The position numbers and the translations under genes were made by a program. A DNA stretch of 64,000 bases from positions 3,534,001 to 3,598,000 of the forward strand of contig NZ_CP041638.1 of the NCBI RefSeq assembly GCF_007197775.1, written 5' to 3'. This DNA is from Thalassotalea sp. PS06. GTDB taxonomy: Bacteria > Pseudomonadota > Gammaproteobacteria > Enterobacterales > Alteromonadaceae. Shown here in pieces: positions 24,880 to 33,532 of this stretch (positions within the stretch are counted from its first letter, which is position 1; every line of letters begins with the position of its first letter). The notes beneath the pieces were generated by a model. That model made no database searches. It saw only the letters and a list, made by a program, of their open reading frames with translations, and had not been told where the DNA came from.

Positions 24880-26586
24880 TTAATTGCCATTGCCAGCCTC
24901 CAACATCCCATGATTGGCCGTTTCAGGTGGTACTAGAGGCCAGACATTGTCCATCTCATCTATGCGTACCTGTAATAGATAAGGGCCTTGATGCGCGAGC
25001 ATTTCAGTAAGTGCAGCGCTAACCTGCTGCTTGGTAGTAATGAGTTTTGCTTTGATATCAAAGGCTGTTGCCAGCGATACAAAATCCGGGTTATCACTTA
25101 AATCGGTTTCGCTATAGCGTTCCTGGAAGAACAATTCCTGCCACTGACGCACCATGCCAAGTTTGGCATTATCAATCAGCAGAATTTTCACCGGGATTTG
25201 GTAACGCTTTAATGTCGACAGTTCCTGGATATTCATCATCAATGAACCGTCACCACAAACCGCAACGACAGTATCATTTGGCCTTGCCACCTGAGCACCG
25301 ATTGCCGCAGGCAGACCAAATCCCATGGTGCCAAGACCACCACTGGATAAAAAGTTTTTCGGGTCGTGCATCATCATATGCTGTGCCGCCCACATCTGAT
25401 GTTGACCAACGTCCGTGGTTGTCACTGCGTCCTTGGATAACATCTTACCCAATTCAGATAATACCGACGGCGCATAGATACCTTCGCCCGGATGGTCATA
25501 ACGCCAGGGAAAATCCGTTGATAGCTGCTGACAACGCTGTTGCCAGGCGTCAATTTGCAAATGCGGTCGCAAACCGATTAATAACTGTTTAAATACCGGC
25601 AAAGATTGCTTTAAATCGGCAACGATCGGTAAATCCACACCGCGACGTTTATTGACTTCACAATTATCGATATCTAGTTGAATAACTTTGGCTTTGGGTG
25701 CAAATTCGGCGAGCTTGCCAGTAACCCGGTCATCAAAACGCGCGCCCAATGCGATAAGTAGATCGCATTCCTGGACCGCCAGATTCGCCGGCTTGCTGCC
25801 ATGCATGCCAAGCATACCTAAAAAATATTCTGCCTCAGGGTCGATGGCACCAATACCTTTTAAGGTGGTAACACTCGGGATATTTACCGCTGCCATTAAG
25901 TCACGCAGGTGCTCGACCGCATCGGCCATACCAACACCACCACCAACATAAAAAATCGGTGAGCGTGACTCTTCTATCAGCGTCTGCAGCTTTTGCTGAT
26001 TAGGCAGAGAGATTACCGGATTTAAAGGCGCGACAGTTTGTGGTTTTGAAGCCAATTCCGCTAATAATCGTTCTGCACGTTCTGAATCAAGCTTTTGAAT
26101 TTGTACGTCTTTTGGGATATCGATTAACACCGGTCCTGGGCGCCCTTCATAGGCAATTTCAACCGCTTTAGAAACGGCGACTGGGATTTCACTGGCACAT
26201 TGCACTTGCTCGCAATACTTAGTGCAGGCAAGGCTCAATCCAAGAATATCAACTTCCTGGAATGCATCTGAACCCATGGCTTTTTTCGCTACCTGGCCAG
26301 TGATTGCCAGCATAGGAATTGAATCGGAAAAGGCATCGGCAATGGCCGTTATCAGGTTTGTCGCCCCAGGGCCTGATGTAGCCAGACAAACACCAAGTTT
26401 GTTACTAGCTCTTGAGTAACCAAGGGCTGAAAAACCAGCGCCTTGCTCATGACGACAGAGAAAATGCTTGATTGGGCTGTCATACAAGGCATCGTAGACA
26501 GGCATGATCGCACCGCCCGGATAGCCGAACAGACTATCAACGCCGTGTTGTTGCAATGCTTTTAACAGTAACTCTGCACCTGTCAT
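24880..26586 (-). CDS. ilvG: acetolactate synthase II large subunit IlvG
   Basis: A 568-residue thiamine-diphosphate enzyme: FGYPGGAIMPVYDAL and the catalytic Glu in CRHEQGAGF at the N-terminus, the FAD-binding middle domain, and the ThDP motif GDGSLMMN...NNAKLGMVRQ-type region near residue 445. It forms acetolactate or acetohydroxybutanoate. The frame is intact, unlike the frameshifted ilvG of E. coli K-12. It is the first structural gene after the ilvL leader and attenuator. Confidence 0.95.
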   Translation of the reverse strand: MTGAELLLKALQQHGVDSLFGYPGGAIMPVYDALYDSPIKHFLCRHEQGAGFSALGYSRASNKLGVCLATSGPGATNLITAIADAFSDSIPMLAITGQVAKKAMGSDAFQEVDILGLSLACTKYCEQVQCASEIPVAVSKAVEIAYEGRPGPVLIDIPKDVQIQKLDSERAERLLAELASKPQTVAPLNPVISLPNQQKLQTLIEESRSPIFYVGGGVGMADAVEHLRDLMAAVNIPSVTTLKGIGAIDPEAEYFLGMLGMHGSKPANLAVQECDLLIALGARFDDRVTGKLAEFAPKAKVIQLDIDNCEVNKRRGVDLPIVADLKQSLPVFKQLLIGLRPHLQIDAWQQRCQQLSTDFPWRYDHPGEGIYAPSVLSELGKMLSKDAVTTTDVGQHQMWAAQHMMMHDPKNFLSSGGLGTMGFGLPAAIGAQVARPNDTVVAVCGDGSLMMNIQELSTLKRYQIPVKILLIDNAKLGMVRQWQELFFQERYSETDLSDNPDFVSLATAFDIKAKLITTKQQVSAALTEMLAHQGPYLLQVRIDEMDNVWPLVPPETANHGMLEAGNGN

Positions 26587-26710
26587 GGGACACCTTTGTG
26601 AAATTCTGCAAAATTTTGTCTGCAGATTGAGAGTCGTTACCGACTCGGTTCAATTTTTAGCGCTGATGACTCCGGATCCAGACTCAAACAGCCGTTTAAT
26701 TGTTTACACC

Positions 26711-26751
26711 CTAAAAAAATAAACCCCCCGGTTCTTTCGAAGCGGGGGGTT
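26711..26751 (-). terminator. ilv operon attenuator terminator
   Basis: On the minus strand AACCCCCCG pairs perfectly with CGGGGGGTT (26743-26751 and 26722-26730) around a 12-base loop, followed by TTTATTTTTTT. It lies between the leader peptide and ilvG, where the family's attenuator belongs. Confidence 0.95.
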
Positions 26752-26774
26752 GGTGGTGTTAGTGTTTTTCTAAC

Positions 26775-26849
26775 TCAACAACAATCCCGCAATGATTTAA
26801 TAATCACCACGACGAGGACGTTAATTTGAATTAGAAATAATTTGTTCAT
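26775..26849 (-). CDS. ilvL: ilv operon leader peptide IlvL
   Basis: A 24-codon open frame, MNKLFLIQINVLVVVIIKSL then RDCC and a TGA stop. Thirteen of its 24 residues are Leu, Ile or Val, including LVVVII. It ends 23 bases before the attenuator stem. Ribosome stalling at these codons when charged tRNA-Leu, -Ile or -Val is scarce would favour the antiterminator and ilvGMEDA expression. It is too short for ordinary gene calling; composition and position together make the call firm. No strong ribosome-binding site is visible upstream. Confidence 0.9.
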   Translation of the reverse strand: MNKLFLIQINVLVVVIIKSLRDCC

Positions 26850-26888
26850 TACTAAAATCTACTTGTTGATTCTTATAGTAAACTTATC

Positions 26889-26918
26889 TGTCAAGCCCAT
26901 AACTAAGACTTAATTATA
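26889..26918 (-). promoter_or_regulatory. ilv operon promoter region
   Basis: Reading the minus strand, a perfect TATAAT lies at 26918-26913 and a perfect TTGACA at 26894-26889, but not as one pair. The TATAAT has only a weak -35 (GTTACA, 15-base spacer); the TTGACA lacks a good -10 at 17. One of these drives the leader transcript. Confidence 0.4.
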
Positions 26919-27081
26919 GGCGACTTTGAAATTTGTAACGTATTTTTAACACAGGGATTCACTGCTCACAACCGTTTTCTTGCAGAAATCTAAAATAATT
27001 ACTCTATTTTTTGTTCTAAGCGTAAATTTTTCATTATAACGAGCTGAAAAAGTTTATTTTTTTAGCCTGAAAGGGATTTTC

Positions 27082-28611
27082 ATGGCGATTGCAAAAATTT
27101 TCTCCCGGGCCAGAATCGGGTTAGATGCACCTACGGTTATTGTCGAAGTGCATATTGCCAACGGTCTTCCGGCGTTCAATATCGTTGGTTTACCAGAGAC
27201 CACGGTTAAAGAATCGAAAGACCGGGTGCGCTCTGCCATTATTAACTGCGGCTATGAATTTCCGGGCCGCCGTATTACCGTCAACCTCGCGCCGGCAGAT
27301 TTACCCAAAGAAGGTGGCCGCTTTGATTTACCGATTGCTATTGGCATTTTATTAGCATCGGAGCAATTACCACAGTTTAATACTGACACTCTAGAATTTG
27401 CCGGAGAGCTTTCTCTATCCGGTGAGCTAAGACCAATTCTTGGCGAGATATCCATGGCCATGGCATGTGCCGCGCAAGGACGGGATCTGTTTTTGCCCCA
27501 GGGTAATAGTGCTCAGGCATCCTGGGTGGATGATGTGACTATCTATCCGTTAACGCATCTGGCGCAATTATTTCCGCACTTACAACGTATCCAGCCGATT
27601 GAACCACTAAAATCCAGCAAACCACAAATTAGCGGCGCCCAACATGCGATTTGCCTGAGCGATATTATTGGCCAGGACAGTGCCAAACGAGGCTTGGAAA
27701 TTGCCGCTAGTGGTGGCCATAACCTACTACTGATAGGCCCGCCAGGAACCGGCAAAACCATGTTGGCCTCAAGACTTGCCACCTTGCTTCCGGATATGGA
27801 ACAACATGAAGCTTTGCAAACCGCCGCCATACGCTCGATATGCGGACAGGAAATTACCTGTGATAACTGGCTAATGCGTCCGTTTCGAGCGCCACATCAT
27901 AATGCCTCTTCTGCGGCATTAGTCGGCGGTGGCAGTCATCCACAGCCTGGAGAAATTACCCTTGCCCACAACGGTGTCTTATTTTTGGATGAGTTAGTTG
28001 AATTCGACAGAAAGGTTTTAGAAGTATTACGCGAACCGATAGAGAGCGGCGAAGTCACCATATCCAGAGTTAAACAAAAGACCACGTATCCAGCAAAGTT
28101 CCAGTTAATCGCCGCGATGAACCCTTCGCCGACGGGATTTTATAATGACAAACGAGCGACACCAGAGCAGGTAATGCGTTACCTGAATCGTTTGTCAGGT
28201 CCTTTACTTGAACGTATCGATATGCAATTGGAAGTGCCCTTATTGCCAAAAGGCTATTGGCGAAAGGACGGGTATCAGCAACAGGGTGAGAGCAGTGAAA
28301 CGGTTCGAGAGCGGGTAATCGAATGCCGACAACGACAGATTCGTCGGCAGGGCAAAGCTAATCATCGCTTAAGTGCCGCAGAGTTACATCAATATTGCCA
28401 TTTATCGGAAGACAATCTTGAATTCTTTGAGCTCGCCATCGAAAAACTTGGTCTTTCTACCCGAGTTCATCACAACCTGTTAAAGATTGCCCGTACCATC
28501 GCCGATATGTCAGGCGCTGAGCAAATCGATAAATTGCATCTCACCGAAGCCTTGTCCTATCGCGCCATGGATCGGATCCTCAGCTATCTGGCCAGTAATT
28601 TACAGCGTTAA
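27082..28611 (+). CDS. comM: YifB/ComM family Mg-chelatase-like AAA+ ATPase
   Basis: A 509-residue protein with AAGGGA before its ATG. Residues 1-165 are the ChlI-type N-terminal domain (VEVHIANGLPAFNIVGLPE, INCGYEFPGRRITVNLAPAD). The AAA+ module has Walker A GPPGTGKTMLA, the Mg-chelatase loop RAPHHNASSAALVGGG and Walker B LFLDELVEF; a C-terminal Mg-chelatase domain follows. ComM is a hexameric helicase for branch migration during natural transformation in Vibrio and Acinetobacter. It is divergent from the ilv operon, as in E. coli yifB. Confidence 0.93.
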   Translation: MAIAKIFSRARIGLDAPTVIVEVHIANGLPAFNIVGLPETTVKESKDRVRSAIINCGYEFPGRRITVNLAPADLPKEGGRFDLPIAIGILLASEQLPQFNTDTLEFAGELSLSGELRPILGEISMAMACAAQGRDLFLPQGNSAQASWVDDVTIYPLTHLAQLFPHLQRIQPIEPLKSSKPQISGAQHAICLSDIIGQDSAKRGLEIAASGGHNLLLIGPPGTGKTMLASRLATLLPDMEQHEALQTAAIRSICGQEITCDNWLMRPFRAPHHNASSAALVGGGSHPQPGEITLAHNGVLFLDELVEFDRKVLEVLREPIESGEVTISRVKQKTTYPAKFQLIAAMNPSPTGFYNDKRATPEQVMRYLNRLSGPLLERIDMQLEVPLLPKGYWRKDGYQQQGESSETVRERVIECRQRQIRRQGKANHRLSAAELHQYCHLSEDNLEFFELAIEKLGLSTRVHHNLLKIARTIADMSGAEQIDKLHLTEALSYRAMDRILSYLASNLQR

Positions 28612-28781
28612 TTTTCACGCAGACACCTACTCTATCCTTTCTTGTTATTTCAGCTACCCTCTCGCGGAAGCACGTCCTGCTTAAATTCTGCCACTTGTTT
28701 TAACTTTCCAAAATTAACCATTGCACAACCCTGAATCTTGCGCCGAACAGTATGTTAAAGTTCTCCCTTATCTTCCCTATT

Positions 28782-28990
28782 AAGACACCCATAGATACAA
28801 ATTCTTTGCGCATTTATTAACACGAAGTTATTGAGACACCCATAACAAATAGACAGCAACTTGATGAAACTCAGGAGGAGGAAAGCGATTTAATTTCTCC
28901 TCGATGCCTTCTTTTAAAGCTAACTGGAAGAGCATTTCATATGGGTGTCTTCTTTGGTTTTGTTTAGTTTTAATGTGGGTGTCTTAACAA
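28782..28990. repeat. intergenic repeat element A with AAGACACCCAT / ATGGGTGTCTT ends
   Basis: AAGACACCCAT at 28782-28792 and its exact complement ATGGGTGTCTT at 28941-28951 bound about 170 bp. A second left-type end (GAGACACCCAT) is at 28833 and a second right-type end (GTGGGTGTCTT) at 28974-28984. Inside, GGAGGAGGA (28874-28882) faces TTCTCCTC (28894-28902) as a hairpin. There is no open reading frame. The layout suggests a non-autonomous mobile or REP/BIME-like element. Confidence 0.75.
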
Positions 28991-29078
28991 GAGCATTCCT
29001 GATGCGTCATGAAACGTAACAAGCTATTGATTTAAAATGCTTTACAATTCAGCGCGACAATCAACCAAACTTATTATT
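28991..29078. other. spacer between the two repeat elements, nothing recognised
   Basis: About 90 bases of AT-rich sequence with no open frame, promoter pair or terminator that I could support. It separates repeat elements A and B in the 684-base gap between comM and ilvY. Confidence 0.5.
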
Positions 29079-29265
29079 TAGGCACTCATAACAACCTTAA
29101 ACAGAAATCCCACCAAGTAATTCGGAGGAGGACCGAGATATTCATTCTCCACTATGATCTAGCACACTCTTTAATATCTAAGCAGTGTGATGGGTGTCTT
29201 AATAAGACTCTATGATCAAGTTTGCCCTTTAATATCTAACCAATATGATGGGTGTCTTAATAAGA
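29079..29265. repeat. intergenic repeat element B, diverged copy of element A
   Basis: It starts with a degenerate left end (TAGGCACTCATAAC), has the same internal GGAGGAGGA...TTCTCC hairpin core at 29124-29150, and ends with two right ends ATGGGTGTCTTAATAAG (from about 29190 and 29248). These lie in a tandem duplication of period 58 that begins at CTATGATC (29152 and 29210). Same order and spacing as element A. Confidence 0.75.
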
Positions 29266-29295
29266 TTGTGTTCAGTGTTGATAATGAATTCGCGA

Positions 29296-30198
29296 TTATT
29301 CAAGACACTGAATAAATGCCTGTATCAAAGGTTGCTTGGCACGATTATTCAAGCCACATACCCCAAGGGAAAATTCCGATATGGGGTGTTCGGTATTTAT
29401 GGTGCGGATCCTGTCCTTCACCGGACTATTATCAATCACTACCTGAGGTGCTATGCCGATACCACAACCAAGGGCGACCATAGATACTAAAGCTTCGTGA
29501 CCAGACACCCGGGCATAGATATTTGGTTTAATCGTTAAATCACCTGCCGTCTGTTGTCTGAACCAGGTATCGAATCGGCTACGAACCGGTCCATGATCGG
29601 CCAGGATCACAGGTAAAGTCTGCCAATCAATTTGATTATTGCTTTGATACTGATCGAGCAGGCTGGAAACATGACAGTTAATGGTCGGGCCGATAATGGC
29701 TACTGGAATACTGGCAACTGAATGAAAAAAACAACTGCCTGGCAAACTGTCTTCATGGGCAGCGATGGCTAGATCCACGTCTTTGTTCTGCACCTTTTGA
29801 AAAGCATCGGCGGCATTACCGGTTTCCAGGCTGATCTCTACCTGGGGATATTTCTCCCGAAATTTATCCAACATCGCGGGAAGATGGGAATAAGCGGCGG
29901 TCACCGAGCAGTAAAGCGATAGCTTCCCTCTTAGCTGTCCTTGCTGTTGCTGAATACGCGCCTGCAGATTCTGCCATTCAAGGATTTGCTCCTTGCAATA
30001 TTGATGAAACACATCGCCCGCTGGCGTTAGCGAAACACTGCGGTTGTCGCGAAACAATAACTGACTGTCGACTTCCGACTCCAGACGTTGCACTAAGCGA
30101 CTCAGAGTTGAAGGACTCATATGAAAGATACTGGCGGTCTGAGAAAAATGCAGATGCTCTGCCAAATGAGCAAATACCTGTAACGATTTAATATCCAT
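29296..30198 (-). CDS. ilvY: HTH-type transcriptional activator IlvY
   Basis: A 300-residue LysR-type protein. The winged helix (LKSLQVF-like start DIKSLQVFAHLAEHLHFSQT, then MSPSTLSRLVQRLE and RDNRSVSLTPAG) matches IlvY closely, and it is divergent from ilvC, the diagnostic location. IlvY activates ilvC when acetolactate or acetohydroxybutanoate builds up. Candidate IlvY operators with TTGCA half-sites lie in the shared promoter. Confidence 0.93.
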   Translation of the reverse strand: MDIKSLQVFAHLAEHLHFSQTASIFHMSPSTLSRLVQRLESEVDSQLLFRDNRSVSLTPAGDVFHQYCKEQILEWQNLQARIQQQQGQLRGKLSLYCSVTAAYSHLPAMLDKFREKYPQVEISLETGNAADAFQKVQNKDVDLAIAAHEDSLPGSCFFHSVASIPVAIIGPTINCHVSSLLDQYQSNNQIDWQTLPVILADHGPVRSRFDTWFRQQTAGDLTIKPNIYARVSGHEALVSMVALGCGIGIAPQVVIDNSPVKDRIRTINTEHPISEFSLGVCGLNNRAKQPLIQAFIQCLE

Positions 30199-30255
30199 TC
30201 AGTGTCATCATGAGCGTGCTGATAATCATTTGGAAAATCAGACAGGCTCTCTTTG

Positions 30256-30283
30256 TTGCAAATAATGCAATACATTATTGCAA
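30256..30283. promoter_or_regulatory. IlvY operator(s) in the ilvY-ilvC promoter region
   Basis: TTGCAAATAATGCAA (30256-30270) is a perfect TTGCA/TGCAA inverted repeat with a T-N11-A core; a further TTATTGCAA (30275-30283) makes a second, overlapping palindrome. This resembles tandem operator layouts for IlvY, which bends ilvC promoter DNA on inducer binding. Binding is inferred from position and half-site. Confidence 0.7.
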
Positions 30284-30369
30284 ATATATCATTTTAAGCA
30301 ACAAAGATTATCCACTATGATTCACTCGATAGAAATTTCATACAGATACCGATACAGGAGTAGTTTCAG

Positions 30370-31845
30370 GTGGCCAATTATTTTAATACCTTGAGTTTGC
30401 GCGATAAGTTAGCGCAGTTAGGCAAATGTCGTTTTATGAAACGCGATGAATTCAGCGATGGTTGTAACGCCATTAAAGGCTGGAAAATCGTAATCGTCGG
30501 CTGTGGTGCTCAAGGTCTGAACCAGGGCCTGAACATGCGTGATTCTGGTCTTGATATCTCTTACGCATTGCGTGAGTCGGCTATCAGTGAAAAGCGTCAG
30601 TCCTGGCAGTGGGCTACGGAAAATGGTTTTACCGTTGGTACCTACGAAGAATTGATCCCACAAGCGGATATGGTATTAAACCTGACCCCAGATAAGCAGC
30701 ACACCAATGTTGTTGAATCGGTAATGCCATTGATGAAGCAGGGCGCAACTCTCTCCTATTCTCATGGTTTTAATATCGTTGAAGAAGGTATGCAGGTTCG
30801 TGAAGACATCACGGTGGTAATGGTTGCACCTAAGTGCCCGGGTACTGAAGTTCGCGAAGAATACAAGCGCGGTTTCGGTGTACCAACGCTTATTGCTGTG
30901 CACCCTGAAAACGATCCTAAGGGTCAGGGCCTTGCCGTTGCCAAAGCTTATGCAAGCGCCACTGGTGGTGACCGTGCCGGTGTACTTGAGTCATCGTTTA
31001 TAGCCGAAGTTAAATCCGACTTGATGGGTGAGCAAACTATCCTTTGCGGCATGTTACAGACCGGGGCAATTTTGGGTCACCAGCAAATGGTTGCCAACGG
31101 TATGAACAGTGCCTACGCGGCGAAATTGATTCAGTACGGTTGGGAAACCGTAACCGAAGGCTTAAAACATGGTGGTATCACCAACATGATGGACAGATTG
31201 TCGAATCCGGCAAAAGTCCGCGCTTTTGAAATGGCGGAAGAATTAAAAGATATTCTGCGTCCATTATTTGAAAAGCACATGGATGACATCATCGAAGGTG
31301 AGTTTTCAAAAACCATGATGCAGGACTGGGCAAATGGTGATGACAATCTGCTAACCTGGCGTGAACAGACATCACAAACCTCGTTTGAACAAGCGGCAGA
31401 ATGTGATGTAGAAATCAGCGAACAGGAATACTACGACAAAGGTATCTTCCTGGTAGCTATGGTAAAAGCCGGTGTTGAACTTGCCTTTGAAACCATGGTT
31501 GCTGCAGGCATCATTGAAGAATCGGCTTACTATGAGTCGCTGCATGAAACGCCACTAATCGCCAACTGTATCGCCCGTAAGAAACTTTACGAAATGAATG
31601 TGGTTATCTCAGACACCGCTGAATACGGTAACTACTTGTTCTCTCACGCTGCGGTACCGTTACTGCAAGACTACGCCAGCAAATTATCGTTAGAAGATTT
31701 GGGTGAGGGCTTAAGCGATTCCAGTAATCAAGTTGACAATGTTCGTTTGATTGAAGTAAACGAAGCTATCCGCAACCACAGCGTTGAGCAGGTAGGTAAA
31801 ACCCTTCGTGGCTACATGACAGATATGAAGAAGATCGCGCTTTAA
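30370..31845 (+). CDS. ilvC: ketol-acid reductoisomerase IlvC (class II, long form)
   Basis: A 491-residue enzyme starting at GTG, with CAGGAG about 10 bases upstream; [20 protein letters not shown] matches the E. coli start. The NADPH fold has [16 protein letters not shown], and the two C-terminal knotted helical repeats of class II enzymes are present. It isomerises and reduces acetohydroxy acids in Val and Ile synthesis using Mg2+ and NADPH. It is activated by the divergent IlvY and ended by a strong terminator. Confidence 0.97.
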   Translation: MANYFNTLSLRDKLAQLGKCRFMKRDEFSDGCNAIKGWKIVIVGCGAQGLNQGLNMRDSGLDISYALRESAISEKRQSWQWATENGFTVGTYEELIPQADMVLNLTPDKQHTNVVESVMPLMKQGATLSYSHGFNIVEEGMQVREDITVVMVAPKCPGTEVREEYKRGFGVPTLIAVHPENDPKGQGLAVAKAYASATGGDRAGVLESSFIAEVKSDLMGEQTILCGMLQTGAILGHQQMVANGMNSAYAAKLIQYGWETVTEGLKHGGITNMMDRLSNPAKVRAFEMAEELKDILRPLFEKHMDDIIEGEFSKTMMQDWANGDDNLLTWREQTSQTSFEQAAECDVEISEQEYYDKGIFLVAMVKAGVELAFETMVAAGIIEESAYYESLHETPLIANCIARKKLYEMNVVISDTAEYGNYLFSHAAVPLLQDYASKLSLEDLGEGLSDSSNQVDNVRLIEVNEAIRNHSVEQVGKTLRGYMTDMKKIAL

Positions 31846-31936
31846 TCGATTTAGAACGCGACCTAAAAGTCGCTACAGAAATCAGAGCTCAGTAACAGCG
31901 GTTTGCTGCTATCTGCCATCCGCTGTCTGTTGACTC

Positions 31937-31976
31937 AAAAAGGGGTTAAATCCAACCAGGATTTAATCCTTTTTTT
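31937..31976 (+). terminator. ilvC terminator
   Basis: An 11-bp stem, left arm 31943-31953 ending TTAAATCC and right arm GGATTTAATCC (31959-31969), with one G-U pair and a 5-base loop, followed by seven T's. Confidence 0.93.
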
Positions 31977-32029
31977 ACGTCTACAATTAATTCCATAAGC
32001 TCCTCATACCAATCAATTATGGAAAAACC

Positions 32030-33508
32030 ATGTCTGGCATCTACGATAATATTCTGCAAACCGTTGGCAATACCCCCATTGTAAAGCTCAATAAAATGGC
32101 CCCGCCTGGCGTCAATGTATTTGTCAAAGTGGAATCCTTTAATCCCATGGGCTCAGTGAAAGACCGATTGGCTCTGGGGGTTATTGAAGATGCGGAACGA
32201 CGTGGTCTGCTCAAGCCCGGGCAGACGGTCGTTGAAGCCACCAGTGGTAATACCGGAATTGGCCTTGCTATGGTTTGTGCGCAAAAGGGCTATCCCCTTG
32301 TGGTTACCATGGCGGAAAACTTTAGTGTTGAGCGGCGAAAAATGATGCGCTTTCTTGGCGCCAAAGTAGTTCTTACCCCAGCGCATGCAAAAGGTACCGG
32401 CATGGTCAATAAAGCCGCGGAACTTGCCGAACAACATGGATGGTTTTTAGCCAGGCAATTTGAAAACCCTGCTAACGCAGAGATGCATTATCGAACCACT
32501 GCCGAAGAGATCCTCAAAGATTTTTCTGAAATCAATCTTGATTACTGGGTTAGCGGCTTTGGTACCGGCGGCACTCTCAATGGTGTATCCCGTAAACTTA
32601 AAGAAGCCAGTCCCAATACCCGCATTATTGTATGCGAGCCGGACAACTCACAAATTCTCGCCAGCGGTATCAGCCAACCTGCAGATGAAAGTCATCCCAA
32701 ATTTCGTCCCCATATGATGCAGGGCTGGTCACCGGATTTTATTCCCGATCTTGCCAATCAGGCCTTACAGGCTGATCACATCGATAATTTCATGCCCATT
32801 GATGGTGAAGATTCGCTGCGCTGTGCCAAAGAGCTGGCTCAAAAAGAAGGCATTTTTGTTGGTATTTCCGGAGGCGCAACCTTGTCCGGCGCCTTAAATC
32901 TGGCCAAGTTAGTCGCCAAAGGCAGTAATATTCTTTGCATGTTACCAGATACCGGCGAACGCTATCTCTCGACCCAGCTGTTCGCCGACGTAAATGCCGA
33001 TATGAACGAAGCGGAATTAACCATATCAAGGTCAACGGACAATTATCGCTTTGATAGCAGCGGTGGTGGTTCTGCTGCTGAAGCACCACTACCTGAGGCC
33101 GAGCCAGAAATGGTCAAAGAGATTGATGACTACATCAACAATTCCGAGCAAAAGGTGGTGATGTTCGCTCTGCAATGGTGTGAATTTTGCGATTCAGTTC
33201 GCAATGCCCTGAAGCACTATGACATAGAGTTTAAAAGTGTCGATCTCGACAGTGTCGCCTTCGCTGAGCAAAATCATGGTGGCAAACTGCGAATCGCCCT
33301 CCGCCATAAAACAGGCTGGAATACCTTTCCACAGATATTCGTCAATGGCGAGTTTGTTGGTGGCTGTACCGATATCTTCGATAAGGTGAAAAACGATTCA
33401 TTGCAGCCGATGTTAGATAGCGCCGGGATCTCTTACAACCAGACCATGACTGGTGATGGCAAAAAAGATCCCTACGATTATCTACCAAGCTGGCTTCATG
33501 CCCGGTAA
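32030..33508 (+). CDS. cysteine synthase-like enzyme fused to a glutaredoxin domain
   Basis: A 492-residue fusion. Residues 1-320 are a complete CysK/CBS-type fold-II PLP enzyme: K44 in GSVKDR binds PLP, EATSGNTGIGLA is the substrate loop, GTGGTLNG binds the phosphate, and GISGGATLSGAL lies at the active site. A Ser/Gly/Glu/Pro linker (about 335-357) leads to a glutaredoxin domain with active site C384-E-F-C387, the cis-Pro in TFPQIFVNGEFVGGC and a 40-residue tail. O-acetylserine sulfhydrylase makes cysteine from sulfide; the Grx domain may reduce the enzyme or deliver or protect sulfur. It stands alone between ilvC and convergent proA. Confidence 0.88.
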   Translation: MSGIYDNILQTVGNTPIVKLNKMAPPGVNVFVKVESFNPMGSVKDRLALGVIEDAERRGLLKPGQTVVEATSGNTGIGLAMVCAQKGYPLVVTMAENFSVERRKMMRFLGAKVVLTPAHAKGTGMVNKAAELAEQHGWFLARQFENPANAEMHYRTTAEEILKDFSEINLDYWVSGFGTGGTLNGVSRKLKEASPNTRIIVCEPDNSQILASGISQPADESHPKFRPHMMQGWSPDFIPDLANQALQADHIDNFMPIDGEDSLRCAKELAQKEGIFVGISGGATLSGALNLAKLVAKGSNILCMLPDTGERYLSTQLFADVNADMNEAELTISRSTDNYRFDSSGGGSAAEAPLPEAEPEMVKEIDDYINNSEQKVVMFALQWCEFCDSVRNALKHYDIEFKSVDLDSVAFAEQNHGGKLRIALRHKTGWNTFPQIFVNGEFVGGCTDIFDKVKNDSLQPMLDSAGISYNQTMTGDGKKDPYDYLPSWLHAR

Positions 33509-33532
33509 CAAAATAAGAAAATTGTGACTTTG

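Noticed and set aside
28782..29265. CRISPR-like array
   Set aside because: The GACACCCAT/GGGTGTC words occur in both orientations with irregular spacing and form element ends, not uniform direct repeats with spacers.
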